Below, piece after piece: positions 7,060 to 15,945 of a stretch of 64,000 bases of DNA. The stretch is from the NCBI RefSeq assembly GCF_014205255.1, contig NZ_JACHNE010000001.1, positions 8,308,001 through 8,372,000 of the forward strand. Direction: 5' to 3'. Numbering within the stretch: position 1 is the stretch's first letter; every line of letters starts with the position of its first letter. The notes under the pieces are model-generated. The model made no database searches, had not been told where the DNA came from, and worked only from the letters and a program-made list of their open reading frames with translations. The stretch comes from Streptomyces caelestis. Its GTDB lineage: Bacteria; Actinomycetota; Actinomycetes; Streptomycetales; Streptomycetaceae. The position numbers were made by a program, and so were the translations under genes.

Positions 7060-8801
7060 CGCGCACCGTCGGTCGCCGGAGGCCGGGCGGAGCCGCTCGG
7101 GACCTTGCGGACGAAGGCGGACCGCAGCGCGTGGTACGGGGCCTGCGGGTCGAAGAAGATGGCGCGCATGCGGGCGAGTTCGGTCCGCCGGTATTCGGTG
7201 AGGGGGCGCTGGAGCTCGTCCGCGTGACGCGCCGTGGCCTTGGCGGTGATCCGGCGGGCGATATCCGGATCGCCGGCCACATCGACAGCCAGACGCTCGA
7301 CCTCCGTGGCGAACTCCCGGGCGGGAACCGGCACCAGACGGTCCACCAGCCCGATCCGCGCGGCTGTCGCGGCGCTCACCGGCAACGCCTCGCTCGTCAG
7401 CCGCTCGGCCGTCTCGGCGCCCACGCGGCGCGGCAGCGAGTACGTCCAGTACTCCGACCCGTACAGGCCCATGTTCCGGTAGTGCGGGTTGAGGACGCTG
7501 CCGGTGCGGCACCACACCTCGTCGGCGGCAAGGGCGAGCATGACACCGCCGGCCGCCGCGTTGCCGCCGAGCGCCGCCACCACCAGCCGGTCCGTGGTGC
7601 GCAGCACGGCCTCGACCAGGTCGTTCATGGCGATGAGGTTGGCCCAGGACTCGCCCGCCGGGTCGCTCGACGCCTCGATGACATTGAGGTGAATGCCGTT
7701 GGAGAAGAAGTCGCGGGCGCCGCCGAGCACCAGCACCGAAGTGGGGCGGGTGAGCGCGTACCGATAGGCGGCGAGCAGCCTGCGACAGTGGTTGGTGCTC
7801 ATCGCCCCGCCCGGGAACGAGAAGGACAGGAAGCCGATGCCATCCCGCTGCCGGTAGCGGATGTCGCTCCAGGTGGTGCGGTTCGGTGGCAGTTCGAGCG
7901 GGGCGGCGATCTCCGGCAGCCAGTAGGGGCGCTCGCTCGAACTCGGCATGCCCGGGCCGCTGCCGGGCGGGGCCGGGAAGGCGGAGAGGACCGAGGCCGC
8001 CGGACGGCGGAACGGCGCCGGGTCGCCGGAGCTCTTGCGGGGGCGCAGTTCCGGGATCCACACCGCGCCGTCGCGGGTGGCCCGGCAGACCGCGCCGGAC
8101 CGGGTGGCGAGCAGCTCGCCAGGGCGTCCGCGCAGTCGGTCCTCGGGGTGCCCGCCGTGCAGGAACACCTCCCGGCCGCACACCTCGTCCAGGACGCCGG
8201 GCTGGGAGTCGGCCCCGCGGAGTTTGCGCAGTACCGTTTCCGTGCTGTCGTCCTCCCAGTCGATCCGCCGCTGCTCCTGGCGGAAGAAGTCCCGCCACAC
8301 CACACGGATCCCGGGATCGCTCTGCGGCCGCGGCTTGAACGATCCGTCGGCGAACCGCCGTACGGCCAGCAGCACAGCGGCCGCGGCGGCGTCGGACGCC
8401 TCGTTGCGATACACGTCGCTCTTGCCGGCCGGCGGCACCCGGAAGGACCCGTCCGCCCAGATGTCCCCCGCGTCCATCGCCGCCTCGGCCTGGAGCACCG
8501 TCACGCCCCACTCGGGTGCCTCGTCGGCGATCGCCCAGTCCAGCGACGACGGGCCCCGGTCGCCGGGTGGTCCCGGGTGCACGATCAGGCAGGTGTGCTC
8601 CTGCCACACGTCCTCCGGCAGGGCCGACTTCAGCATCGGCGCGACGATCAGTTCCGGGCGCACCTCGCTGACGGCGGCCCGGACCGCGTCGGCGCCGTGC
8701 GAGGCGAGGACGACGTCCACGTGGTGCCCTTGGTCCGACAGTTCCGCGTACACGCGTTGGGACAGGCTGTTGAACGCGCTGGCGACAAGCAAGATGTCCA
8801 T
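7056..8801 (-). CDS. hypX: HypX: formyltransferase/enoyl-CoA hydratase-like CO-ligand maturase
   Basis: HypX proteins make the carbon monoxide ligand of [NiFe]-hydrogenases from formyl-tetrahydrofolate. The N-terminal half (about 1-270) is a methionyl-tRNA formyltransferase-like domain with His75 in HPGPPGDRGPSSLDW. The C-terminal half (about 290-581) is a crotonase-like domain with GGARDFFSNGIHLN, ALGGNAAAGG and GSEYWTYSLP, the Tyr/Glu region tied to formyl-CoA decarbonylation. The ATG at 8801 begins the Rossmann strand MDILLVAS and gives 581 residues, the usual size. It is first in the operon, so its promoter should lie in 8802-8990. Confidence 0.92.
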   Translation of the reverse strand: MDILLVASAFNSLSQRVYAELSDQGHHVDVVLASHGADAVRAAVSEVRPELIVAPMLKSALPEDVWQEHTCLIVHPGPPGDRGPSSLDWAIADEAPEWGVTVLQAEAAMDAGDIWADGSFRVPPAGKSDVYRNEASDAAAAAVLLAVRRFADGSFKPRPQSDPGIRVVWRDFFRQEQRRIDWEDDSTETVLRKLRGADSQPGVLDEVCGREVFLHGGHPEDRLRGRPGELLATRSGAVCRATRDGAVWIPELRPRKSSGDPAPFRRPAASVLSAFPAPPGSGPGMPSSSERPYWLPEIAAPLELPPNRTTWSDIRYRQRDGIGFLSFSFPGGAMSTNHCRRLLAAYRYALTRPTSVLVLGGARDFFSNGIHLNVIEASSDPAGESWANLIAMNDLVEAVLRTTDRLVVAALGGNAAAGGVMLALAADEVWCRTGSVLNPHYRNMGLYGSEYWTYSLPRRVGAETAERLTSEALPVSAATAARIGLVDRLVPVPAREFATEVERLAVDVAGDPDIARRITAKATARHADELQRPLTEYRRTELARMRAIFFDPQAPYHALRSAFVRKVPSGSARPPATDGAR

Positions 8802-8997
8802 GACATGAGATGGTCGCCGGTCGGGGGAGACCCGAGAAGGACCACGGCGGCGTTTCGCCGGTGTCCATCGGCCTCTTCCGCCATCCGGACCGCGTGCACG
8901 GTCCAGCTGCTCACCCGACGGCGCTCCGTGCGCATGGTGATCGTCGAGTTCCAGGTCGTGGTGGTGAGGTGGTAGTGCCGGGAACCATTCAGGCCGG

Positions 8998-9640
8998 CGT
9001 TGCTCGCGAGGTACTCGGCTACCGGCTGAACAGCGCCGCCGGGGCACTGGCCTCCGGGCGGACCCGCTCCATCGGCGTCGTCACGCTCGGGACCGATCTC
9101 CACGGGCCCGCGTCGCTCCCGATCGGCGTCGAACGGGCCGCGCGGGACGCGGGATAGGCGGGTGGTCAACACGCTGGAAGGCGACCCGGGAGGTGCCGTC
9201 GGCGCCGTGGAGTCGCTGCTGGAGCAGGGCGTGACGGCATCGTCGTCCGTGAACCCATCGACGAGGGAGCCGTCTCCCTCAGCGTCGACGTGCCGGTCCT
9301 CGTCCTCGGCGCGCCGGCGGACGTTCGGCGGCACCCCGACCGTCACCGCGGTGTTCGCCGCCAACGACGACATGGCCATCGGCGTGATCCGCGCCCTGAC
9401 GGAAGCCGGACTGCGCGCACCGGACGACGTCAGCGTGGTCGGCTTCGACGACACCCCCGTCGCCGCGTACGTGACCCCACCGCTGACCACGGTGCGCCAG
9501 CCGTTCGACGCCGTGGCGCGCGAGGGACTCCGGCTCCTGGGGCGGGCCATCGAGCAGCCGGACGCGGAGCTGTCCCCGGCGAACGCCCCCCGGTCGAACT
9601 CGTGGTCCGCGCCTCGACCGCACCTCCGCCGTCCCGATGG
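8998..9640 (+). pseudogene. Decayed LacI-family regulator
   Basis: Pieces of a LacI regulator can be read in order but in changing frames. First comes the hinge (VLGYRLNSAAGALASGRTRS) with an early stop after RAARDAG. A second frame gives LEGDPGGAVGAVESLLEQGV, a third gives VPVLVLGAPADV, then TVTAVFAANDDMAIG through VSVVGFDDTPVAAYVTPPLT, and a last shift at PPVELVVRAS. The DNA-binding headpiece is absent and roughly 120 residues between VLGAP and TAVFA are deleted. At least three frameshifts, a deletion and a missing N-terminus make a functional product very unlikely. The rest of 8802-9687 holds nothing else recognisable beyond the probable hypX promoter region. Confidence 0.85.
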
Positions 9641-9687
9641 ACGCCCCCGGCCTTGCCCGTGCCGTATCGCTGACGCACGCTGGTTCT

Positions 9688-10446
9688 ATGGGTGCGCAAG
9701 AGGGCCCTACGCTCATCACCTCCGTCCAGCGGGCCATGCGGCTGCTGGAGGCGGTGAGCGCGCACCAGAACGGTGCGCCGGCGAAGCAGCTGGCGCGTGA
9801 GACCGGGCTGCCTCTGGCCACCGCCTACCACCTGCTGCGCACGCTGGTGCACGACGGCTATGTGCGGAAACTGGACGACGGCGGGTTCGTCCTCGGTGAC
9901 AAGTTGCAGAGCCTGCGGACCACCGGGCGCGGGCAGGCGCTGCTCAGCCGCGTCCGGCCCACGCTCGCCGCACTGCGGGACGAGCTGACGACCCCCGCCT
10001 ATCTCACCTTCTACGAGGAGGGCGAGATCCGGGTCGCCGAGATCGTCGACGGCCCCGGGACGCCGCGCGTCGATCTCTGGGTGGGCTTCGAGGACGCGGG
10101 ACACGCGACCGCACTGGGCAAGTCCGTGCTCAGGGAACTGGACGAGGAGGCCCGCAAGGACTACCTCTCCCGCCACCACCTCGCCGACCTCACCCCGCGG
10201 ACCATCACCAGCCTGCCGGAACTGCTCCGGCGGCTGGACACCTCACCCATGGCCCCGGCCGTCACGGACCTGGAGGAGTACGCCCTCGGCACGGTCTGCG
10301 TCGCCGTCCCGGTCTACAGCGGGGACACACTCGGCTCCCTCGGCGTGTCCCTGCCGGCGAACCGGCTCTCCCGGTTGCCGGAGATCAGCGCGCGGCTGCT
10401 CCCGACCGCGAGCCGCGTGACGAGGAGCCTCTCGCTCACTATCTGA
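9688..10446 (+). CDS. IclR-family transcriptional regulator
   Basis: A 252-residue regulator with an N-terminal winged helix (ITSVQRAMRLLEAVSAH, then LARETGLPLATAYHLLRTL) and a C-terminal effector domain (DLWVGFEDAGHATALGKSVL, EEYALGTVCVAVPV). This is the standard IclR plan. I chose the ATG at 9688 because it directly precedes the HTH; the frame is open 17 codons further, into the LacI remnant. No metabolic gene is adjacent, so the target and ligand are unknown. It differs clearly from the two IclR paralogues at 25.6-27.4 kb. Confidence 0.9.
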   Translation: MGAQEGPTLITSVQRAMRLLEAVSAHQNGAPAKQLARETGLPLATAYHLLRTLVHDGYVRKLDDGGFVLGDKLQSLRTTGRGQALLSRVRPTLAALRDELTTPAYLTFYEEGEIRVAEIVDGPGTPRVDLWVGFEDAGHATALGKSVLRELDEEARKDYLSRHHLADLTPRTITSLPELLRRLDTSPMAPAVTDLEEYALGTVCVAVPVYSGDTLGSLGVSLPANRLSRLPEISARLLPTASRVTRSLSLTI

Positions 10447-10562
10447 AAATCCGCTCCTTGCCGGTGTCCCGGTTCACCCCGTTTTCTGGATGAAACAGGC
10501 ATTTCAGGGAGGCGCGCCCCAGCTCGGCGCCCCGCTCACAGGTGAGGAGCACGGATACCGAC

Positions 10563-11768
10563 ATGAGCCACCCCCGAGACCTTGGTGACGACCACTGGGC
10601 CGTACGGCCGTTCAGGAACCGAGTGGCCGGTGCCCGGGCCTCGGCCCGCAGACGCGCATTCGCGCAGCTGGCCGCCGGCACGCCCGTCCTGCCCGTACTG
10701 ATCGTCACCGTCATCGTGCTCGTCGACCTCGCCGGCGGAGGCGGGATGATCTGGCTGCCCCTGCTCGCGGCCGGGCCTGCCCTCGCGGCCACGACCAACG
10801 GGCCGCGCGGAGTCCTCTCGGTCGGCTTCCTCGCCGTCGCACTCGGCGCCACGCTCGGCATCCGGGACGGCATCCCGGGCCGCGAACTGGCCGCCATCCT
10901 GTCGGCCCTGGTGGCCGTCACCCTCGCGAGCGGCCTGGCCGGCGTCCTGCGGGGGCGCCGGGAGCGGGTGCTCGCGGCGGTCCGCTCGGTCGCGGAGACC
11001 GCCCAGCACGCGCTGCTCAAGCCCGTGCCGTCGACTGTCGGGCCGTTCCAGGTGGCCGTCCGTTACAGCGCCGCCGCGGCCGAGGCCCGTATCGGCGGGG
11101 ATCTCTACGCCCTGATACCCACCCCGCACGGCGTGCGGCTGATCGTCGGCGATGTGCGCGGCAAGGGGCTTCCCGCCGTGGGGACCGCCGCGCTGGTGCT
11201 CGGGGTCTTCCGCGAGGCCGCCCACGACGAACCCGACCTCCTCGCCGTGGTCGACAGGATCGAGCGGAGCCTGGCGCGCAACCTCGGTCACGACGACTTC
11301 GTCACCGCCGTGGTCGCCGGATACCCGCAGGCCGCCGGGCATCTGGAGGTGGTGAACTGCGGGCACACGCCACCGCTGCTGGTGCGCGCCTCCGGGAGCG
11401 TCTCGCCGGTGGAGCCCGCCCATCCGTCCCCGCCTCTCGGGCTGCGCGCCCTCACCGGTCACGCGCCCAGCCTCCACGCGCTCCCCTTCGCCGACGGCGA
11501 CCAGCTGCTGCTCTACACCGACGGCGTCACCGAAGCCCGCGACAACGGGCGTGCCTTCTATCCGCTCGCCGAAGGACTGGAGCGACACGTGTCCCACGAG
11601 CCGGCCCGCACCCTCGGCGCCCTCCACGACGAGCTGCTCGCCCATGTGGGCGGCAGACTGCACGACGACGCGGCCCTGCTCCTGATCCGCAAACCGGCCG
11701 CATCCGAAGCAGGGGTGCCCGAGGTGACCGCTCCCGGCGCGGCTCCCGAGGCGCGGTGCGGCCTGTGA
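10563..11768 (+). CDS. Membrane-anchored SpoIIE/PP2C-type serine phosphatase
   Basis: The N-terminal third has about three hydrophobic helices (GTPVLPVLIVTVIVLVDLA, WLPLLAAGPALAA and a stretch around LAAILSALVAVTLASGLAG). The rest is a SpoIIE phosphatase domain with metal-binding motifs GGDLYAL, GDVRGKG, YTDGVTE and a final DDAALLLI. Such proteins usually dephosphorylate anti-anti-sigma factors in partner-switching stress pathways. The ATG at 10563 follows GAGGAG at a long spacing; a GTG at 10542 would add seven residues. No anti-sigma partner is encoded nearby. Confidence 0.85.
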   Translation: MSHPRDLGDDHWAVRPFRNRVAGARASARRRAFAQLAAGTPVLPVLIVTVIVLVDLAGGGGMIWLPLLAAGPALAATTNGPRGVLSVGFLAVALGATLGIRDGIPGRELAAILSALVAVTLASGLAGVLRGRRERVLAAVRSVAETAQHALLKPVPSTVGPFQVAVRYSAAAAEARIGGDLYALIPTPHGVRLIVGDVRGKGLPAVGTAALVLGVFREAAHDEPDLLAVVDRIERSLARNLGHDDFVTAVVAGYPQAAGHLEVVNCGHTPPLLVRASGSVSPVEPAHPSPPLGLRALTGHAPSLHALPFADGDQLLLYTDGVTEARDNGRAFYPLAEGLERHVSHEPARTLGALHDELLAHVGGRLHDDAALLLIRKPAASEAGVPEVTAPGAAPEARCGL

Positions 11769-11818
11769 GGGCGTGTCACCGCGCCTCGCGCCGGCCCATG
11801 ACCCGGCGGAGAGCGGTG

Positions 11819-13174
11819 TCACCTCGCTTCGCGCAGGTCCTTGACCCGGCGTAGTTTGCCGACGGAGCGCTCCAGGGTCTCCGGTTCGACGATCGTCACG
11901 TCGACCGTGACGCCGACTCCGTCCTTGACGTCCTTCGCGATCGCACGGGCGGCGGCCTCGCGCAGGCCGGCGGGCGTGCCGGGGCGGGTTTCGACGCGGA
12001 CGGTCATGTGGTCCGTGCGGCCGCGCCGGGACAGCTGGATCTGGAAGTGCGGGGCGACGCCGGGCGTGCGCAGCACGATCTCCTCGATCTGGCTGGGGAA
12101 GACGTTCACCCCACGCAGGATGATCATGTCGTCGCAGCGGCCGGTGATCTTCTGGATGCGGCGGAACGCGGGCCGGGCCGTGCCGGGCAGCAGCCGGGTC
12201 AGGTCCCGGGTGCGGTAGCGGACGACCGGCAGGGCCTCCTTGGTCAGGGACGTGAAGACCAGCTCGCCCTCCTCGCCCTCGGGCAGCACCTCGCCCGTGA
12301 TCGGATCGACGACCTCGGGGTAGAAGTGGTCCTCCCACACGTGCAGGCCGTCCTTGGTCTCCACGCACTCCTGGGCGACACCCGGGCCGATGACCTCGGA
12401 CAGGCCGTATATGTCGACGGCATGGATGTCCAGCCGCTCCTCGATCTCGCGGCGCATCTCCTCCGTCCACGGCTCGGCACCGAAGATGCCCACCCGCAGG
12501 CTGCTGCCGCGCGGGTCGACCCCCTGCCGCTCGAACTCGTCGAGGAGCGTGAGCATGTAGGAGGGGGTGACCATGAGGATCTCGGGCTGGAAGTCCTGGA
12601 TGATCTGCACCTGGCGTGCGGTCATGCCTCCCGAGGCGGGGATCACGGTGCACCCGGCCCGCTCGGCGCCGTAGTGGGCGCCGAGGCCGCCGGTGAACAG
12701 GCCGTAGCCGTAGGAGATGTGCACCTTGTGCCCGGGGCGGCCGCCCGCGGCGCGGATCGAGCGGGCGACCAGGTCCGCCCACGTCGACAGGTCGTTCTCC
12801 GTGTAGCCGACGACCGTCGGGCGCCCGGTGGTGCCGCTGGAGGCGTGGACGCGCCGGACCTGGTCCATGGGGACGGCGAACATGCCGAACGGGTAGGTGT
12901 CGCGCAGATCCGCCTTGGTCGTGAAGGGGAAGCGGGGCAGGTCCTCCAGGGTCCGGCAGTCGTCGGGCGTGACGCCGGCCCGGTCGAACTTCTTCCGGTA
13001 CGTCTCCACGTCGTCGTAGGCGTGGCGCAGGCTCCGGCGCAGACGGTCGAGCTGGAGATGGCGCAGTTCCTCGCGCGTCAGGCGCTCACCGTCGTCCAGC
13101 AGGTCGTGGGGGAGGGGTTCGCCCCGCCGCTGTCCTGTCGCCGTGTCAGCTGTACGGCCCACTTCACGCACCAC
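11819..13174 (-). CDS. paaK: Phenylacetate-CoA ligase PaaK
   Basis: This adenylate-forming enzyme activates phenylacetate with ATP and CoA, the first step of aerobic phenylacetate catabolism. It has the AMP-binding motif HASSGTTGRPTVVGYT, the substrate-domain region GYGLFTGGLGAHYGAE, and the C-terminal domain with ILRGVNVFPSQIEE. The 451 residues fit the family. The GTG start at 13174 is next to a second GTG and opens straight onto the divergent promoter region shared with paaA. It is transcribed away from paaABCDE, with a PaaR-like palindrome 12 bases before the start. Confidence 0.95.
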   Translation of the reverse strand: MVREVGRTADTATGQRRGEPLPHDLLDDGERLTREELRHLQLDRLRRSLRHAYDDVETYRKKFDRAGVTPDDCRTLEDLPRFPFTTKADLRDTYPFGMFAVPMDQVRRVHASSGTTGRPTVVGYTENDLSTWADLVARSIRAAGGRPGHKVHISYGYGLFTGGLGAHYGAERAGCTVIPASGGMTARQVQIIQDFQPEILMVTPSYMLTLLDEFERQGVDPRGSSLRVGIFGAEPWTEEMRREIEERLDIHAVDIYGLSEVIGPGVAQECVETKDGLHVWEDHFYPEVVDPITGEVLPEGEEGELVFTSLTKEALPVVRYRTRDLTRLLPGTARPAFRRIQKITGRCDDMIILRGVNVFPSQIEEIVLRTPGVAPHFQIQLSRRGRTDHMTVRVETRPGTPAGLREAAARAIAKDVKDGVGVTVDVTIVEPETLERSVGKLRRVKDLREAR

Positions 13175-13185
13175 CTTGTCACCCG

Positions 13186-13199
13186 ACCGACCATTCGGT
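13186..13199. promoter_or_regulatory. Putative PaaR (TetR-family) operator, paaK side
   Basis: The site ACCGACCATTCGGT has perfect 5-bp arms (ACCGA/TCGGT). A second copy of its core ACCGACCATTCG lies on the opposite strand near paaA. Actinobacterial PaaR sites are of the ACCGA/TCGGT type. It is 12 bases from the paaK start, where binding would block transcription. The regulator gene itself is not in the window. Confidence 0.6.
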
Positions 13200-13256
13200 T
13201 AGCTTCGGCGCTGACCAGTAATCCAGTCGCCTCGAGGACTGTCAAGGATCAGGGTC

Positions 13257-13286
13257 TTACCAAGGCGCACGGGGTCGTTCTATGAT
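13257..13286 (+). promoter_or_regulatory. Putative paaA promoter
   Basis: TTACCA (13257-13262), an 18-base spacer and TATGAT (13281-13286) resemble a vegetative promoter. Transcription would start inside the second palindrome just downstream. This is read by eye only; the -35 box is weak. Confidence 0.4.
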
Positions 13287-13288
13287 GG

Positions 13289-13306
13289 ACCGAACGAATG
13301 GTCGGT
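13289..13306. promoter_or_regulatory. Putative PaaR operator, paaA side
   Basis: ACCGA and TCGGT arms flank ACGAATGG; read on the minus strand the site contains ACCGACCATTCG, identical to the paaK-side box. It lies directly after the -10-like TATGAT and 15 bases before the paaA ATG, a position expected for repression. Confidence 0.6.
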
Positions 13307-13321
13307 TGGGAAGTGGGACGG

Positions 13322-14308
13322 ATGGACACGACACACTCCAGCCCCCGGGGGGCGGACGGCGCCGAGCCGGTTCTCCAGCAGCACTTCGACGCGACGATCG
13401 CGCGGGACCAGCGGATCGAGCCGCGCGACTGGATGCCGGAGGGCTACCGGAAGACGCTCGTCCGGCAGATCGCGCAGCACGCGCACTCGGAGATCATCGG
13501 CATGCAGCCGGAGGGCGAGTGGATCACGCGTGCGCCCTCGCTGCGCCGCAAGGCCATTCTGTTCGCGAAGGTGCAGGACGAGGCCGGGCACGGGTTGTAT
13601 CTGTACTCGGCGGCGGAGACGCTGGGCGCCGACCGCGCGGATCTGACCGAGCGGCTGATCGAGGGCCGCCAGAAGTACTCCTCGATCTTCAACTACCCCA
13701 CGCTGAGCTTCGCGGACGTCGGGGTGATCGGCTGGTTCGTGGACGGGGCGGCGATCTGCAACCAGGTGCCGCTGTGCCGCAGCTCCTACGGCCCCTACGC
13801 GCGTGCGATGGTGCGGATCTGCAAGGAGGAGTCGTTCCATCAGCGGCAGGGCTATGAGCTGCTGATGACGATGATGCGGGGCACCGAGGCACAGCGGGAG
13901 ATGGTGCGGGACGCGGTGAACCGCTGGTGGTGGCCGTCGCTGATGATGTTCGGCCCGCCCGACGACGCCTCGCCCAACTCCGCGCAGTCCATGGCCTGGA
14001 AGATCAAGCGGCACAGCAACGACGAACTGCGTCAGCGCTTCGTCGACATGACCGTCCCGCAGGCCGAGAAGCTCGGCGTGACGCTGCCCGACCCGGAGCT
14101 GCGCTGGAACGAGGAGCGCGGGCACCACGACTTCGGCACCCCGGACTGGGACGAGCTGATGCGGGTCATCAAGGGCGACGGCCCGTGCAACGCCCAGCGG
14201 ATGGAGCGGCGCAGGACCGCTCACGAGGAGGGCGCCTGGGTGCGTGCGGCGGCGAGCGCCCACGCGGCCAAGCAGGCCGCCCGCGCGGAGAAGGGAGCGG
14301 TGGCATGA
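13322..14308 (+). CDS. paaA: 1,2-phenylacetyl-CoA epoxidase subunit PaaA
   Basis: PaaA is the catalytic di-iron subunit that epoxidises phenylacetyl-CoA. The iron-ligand motifs VQDEAGHGLYLYS and KEESFHQRQG (the ExxH pairs) are visible, and the 328 residues match the family. An upstream in-frame ATG at 13298 lies inside the palindrome and too close to the presumed transcription start, so I chose the ATG at 13322. It overlaps paaB by ATGA and leads a tightly packed operon of five genes. Confidence 0.95.
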   Translation: MDTTHSSPRGADGAEPVLQQHFDATIARDQRIEPRDWMPEGYRKTLVRQIAQHAHSEIIGMQPEGEWITRAPSLRRKAILFAKVQDEAGHGLYLYSAAETLGADRADLTERLIEGRQKYSSIFNYPTLSFADVGVIGWFVDGAAICNQVPLCRSSYGPYARAMVRICKEESFHQRQGYELLMTMMRGTEAQREMVRDAVNRWWWPSLMMFGPPDDASPNSAQSMAWKIKRHSNDELRQRFVDMTVPQAEKLGVTLPDPELRWNEERGHHDFGTPDWDELMRVIKGDGPCNAQRMERRRTAHEEGAWVRAAASAHAAKQAARAEKGAVA

Positions 14309-14598
14309 CCGCCGAGAAGCGGAACTGGCCGCTGTACGAGGTGTTCGTGCGCGGCAAGCGCGGGCTGAACCACGTCCACGTGGGCTCGCTGCACGCCGCC
14401 GACGACCGTATGGCCCTCACGCACGCCCGGGACCTGTACACCCGGCGCAACGAGGGCGTGAGCATCTGGGTGGTGCGCTCGGAGCACATCGCCGCCTCGA
14501 CCCGCGACGAGAAGGACCCGTTCTTCGAGCCCAGCGCCGACAAGGTCTACCGGCACCCGACCTTCTACGACATCCCCGACGACGTCCCGCACATCTGA
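14305..14598 (+). CDS. paaB: 1,2-phenylacetyl-CoA epoxidase subunit PaaB
   Basis: A 97-residue structural subunit of the epoxidase complex. WPLYEVFVRGKRGLNHVHVG is the characteristic PaaB opening, and the protein continues through ALTHARDLYTRR and VYRHPTFYDIPD to its end. The ATG overlaps the paaA stop. PaaB is thought to link PaaAC units in the complex; it has no cofactor of its own. Confidence 0.95.
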   Translation: MTAEKRNWPLYEVFVRGKRGLNHVHVGSLHAADDRMALTHARDLYTRRNEGVSIWVVRSEHIAASTRDEKDPFFEPSADKVYRHPTFYDIPDDVPHI

Positions 14599-14608
14599 AG
14601 GAGAGGGT

Positions 14609-15436
14609 ATGAGCGACGACCACGTCTACATGACCCTCGCCGAGGGGCACGAGGACGACACCCGCTGGGCCTACGGCACCGGCTTCGAGGACCCGCTGCA
14701 CGGCGTCGACACCGCCGTACCCGACGGCGTGGACGCCGGGGAGCTGGCCGCCCTGTGCGTCACCCTGGCCGACGACGCCCTGGTCTCGGCCCAGCGGCTG
14801 GCCGAGTGGACCACCCGGGCGCCCGAGCTGGAGGAGGAGGTGGCGCTGGCCAACATCGGACTCGATCTGCTCGGCCAGGCCCGCCTGCTGTACTCCCGGG
14901 CGGGGCAGGTCGACGGGACCGGGCGCGGCGAGGACGCCTACGCCTACTTCCGCGACGCCGGCGAGTTCCGCAACGTACGCCTGGCCGAACTCCCGGGCGG
15001 AGACTTCGCGTTCTCGATCGTGCGGCTGCTGGTGTTCTCCAGCTGGCGCCTCGCGCACTTCGAGCGGCTCACCGCCCACCGCGACCCGGTGCTCGCGGCG
15101 ATCGCCGCCAAGGGTGTGAAGGAGCTGACCTACCACCGGCAGTACGCGGCCGAGTGGGCGGTGCGGCTGGGCGACGGCACCGAGGAGTCGCACCGCCGGA
15201 CGCGCAGGGCTCTGGAGCAGGTGGCGCCCTACCTGGGCGAGTTGTTCACGGCGTACGACGTCCGGGACGAGGTCGTCGCCGTCCTGCGGCAGGTCACCGA
15301 GGCGGCCGGGCTGCCCATGCCCGTCTACCGGCCGCTGCCCGGCTCGGGCCGCACCGGGGAGCACACCGAGCATCTCGCCCCGCTGCTGGCCGAGTTGCAG
15401 GGCGTGGCCCGCGCCCACCCGGAGGCGACATGGTGA
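14609..15436 (+). CDS. paaC: 1,2-phenylacetyl-CoA epoxidase subunit PaaC
   Basis: PaaC is the non-catalytic ferritin-like partner that holds PaaA in shape. ALANIGLDLLGQARLLYSRA and KELTYHRQYAAEW are typical family stretches. The 275 residues are normal. A strong AAGGAGAGG lies just before the ATG, ten bases after paaB. Its end overlaps the paaD start by seven bases. Confidence 0.94.
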   Translation: MSDDHVYMTLAEGHEDDTRWAYGTGFEDPLHGVDTAVPDGVDAGELAALCVTLADDALVSAQRLAEWTTRAPELEEEVALANIGLDLLGQARLLYSRAGQVDGTGRGEDAYAYFRDAGEFRNVRLAELPGGDFAFSIVRLLVFSSWRLAHFERLTAHRDPVLAAIAAKGVKELTYHRQYAAEWAVRLGDGTEESHRRTRRALEQVAPYLGELFTAYDVRDEVVAVLRQVTEAAGLPMPVYRPLPGSGRTGEHTEHLAPLLAELQGVARAHPEATW

Positions 15437-15945
15437 TCACGCTGCCGGCCGCGCGACGGGCCCGGCGCATCGCCGAGCAGGTGCCCGACCCGGAGCTGCC
15501 CATGCTCACCCTGGCCGACCTCGGAGTGCTGCGCGAGGTGTCCATGGAGCCGGACGGGACGGTGGTCGCGAGCCTGACCCCGACCTACTCGGGCTGCCCG
15601 GCCATGGCCGAGATGCGCGCCGGCGTGGCCGCCCGGCTCAAGGCCGCGGGCTACGCGCGCGTGGAGATCCGTACCGTCCTCGACCCGCCGTGGACCAGCG
15701 ACTGGATCACCCCGGAAGGCCGCCGCAAGCTCGCCGAACACGGCATCGCCCCGCCCGGGGCCGCACCCGCGCGCGCCACCGGACCGGTGCCGCTCGTGCT
15801 GTCGCCGATCCGCCGCTCGGTGCCCTGCCCGCGCTGCGGCAGCGCGGACACGGAGGAGACCTCCCGCTTCGCCGCCACGTCCTGCAAGGCACTGTGGCGC
15901 TGCCTCGCCTGCCGCGAGCCGTTCGAGTACGTCAAGGAGATCTGA
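15430..15945 (+). CDS. paaD: Phenylacetate pathway FeS/metal maturation factor PaaD
   Basis: PaaD is an MIP18/DUF59-type protein needed for a working epoxidase, probably in iron-sulfur or di-iron maturation. The N-terminal DUF59 region has VPDPELPMLTLADLGVLR and TPTYSGCPAM with the key Cys. The C-terminal zinc-ribbon-like part has CPRC and CLAC pairs. I chose the ATG at 15430 because it overlaps the paaC stop (ATGGTGA); this gives 171 residues, the usual length. Confidence 0.93.
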   Translation: MVITLPAARRARRIAEQVPDPELPMLTLADLGVLREVSMEPDGTVVASLTPTYSGCPAMAEMRAGVAARLKAAGYARVEIRTVLDPPWTSDWITPEGRRKLAEHGIAPPGAAPARATGPVPLVLSPIRRSVPCPRCGSADTEETSRFAATSCKALWRCLACREPFEYVKEI

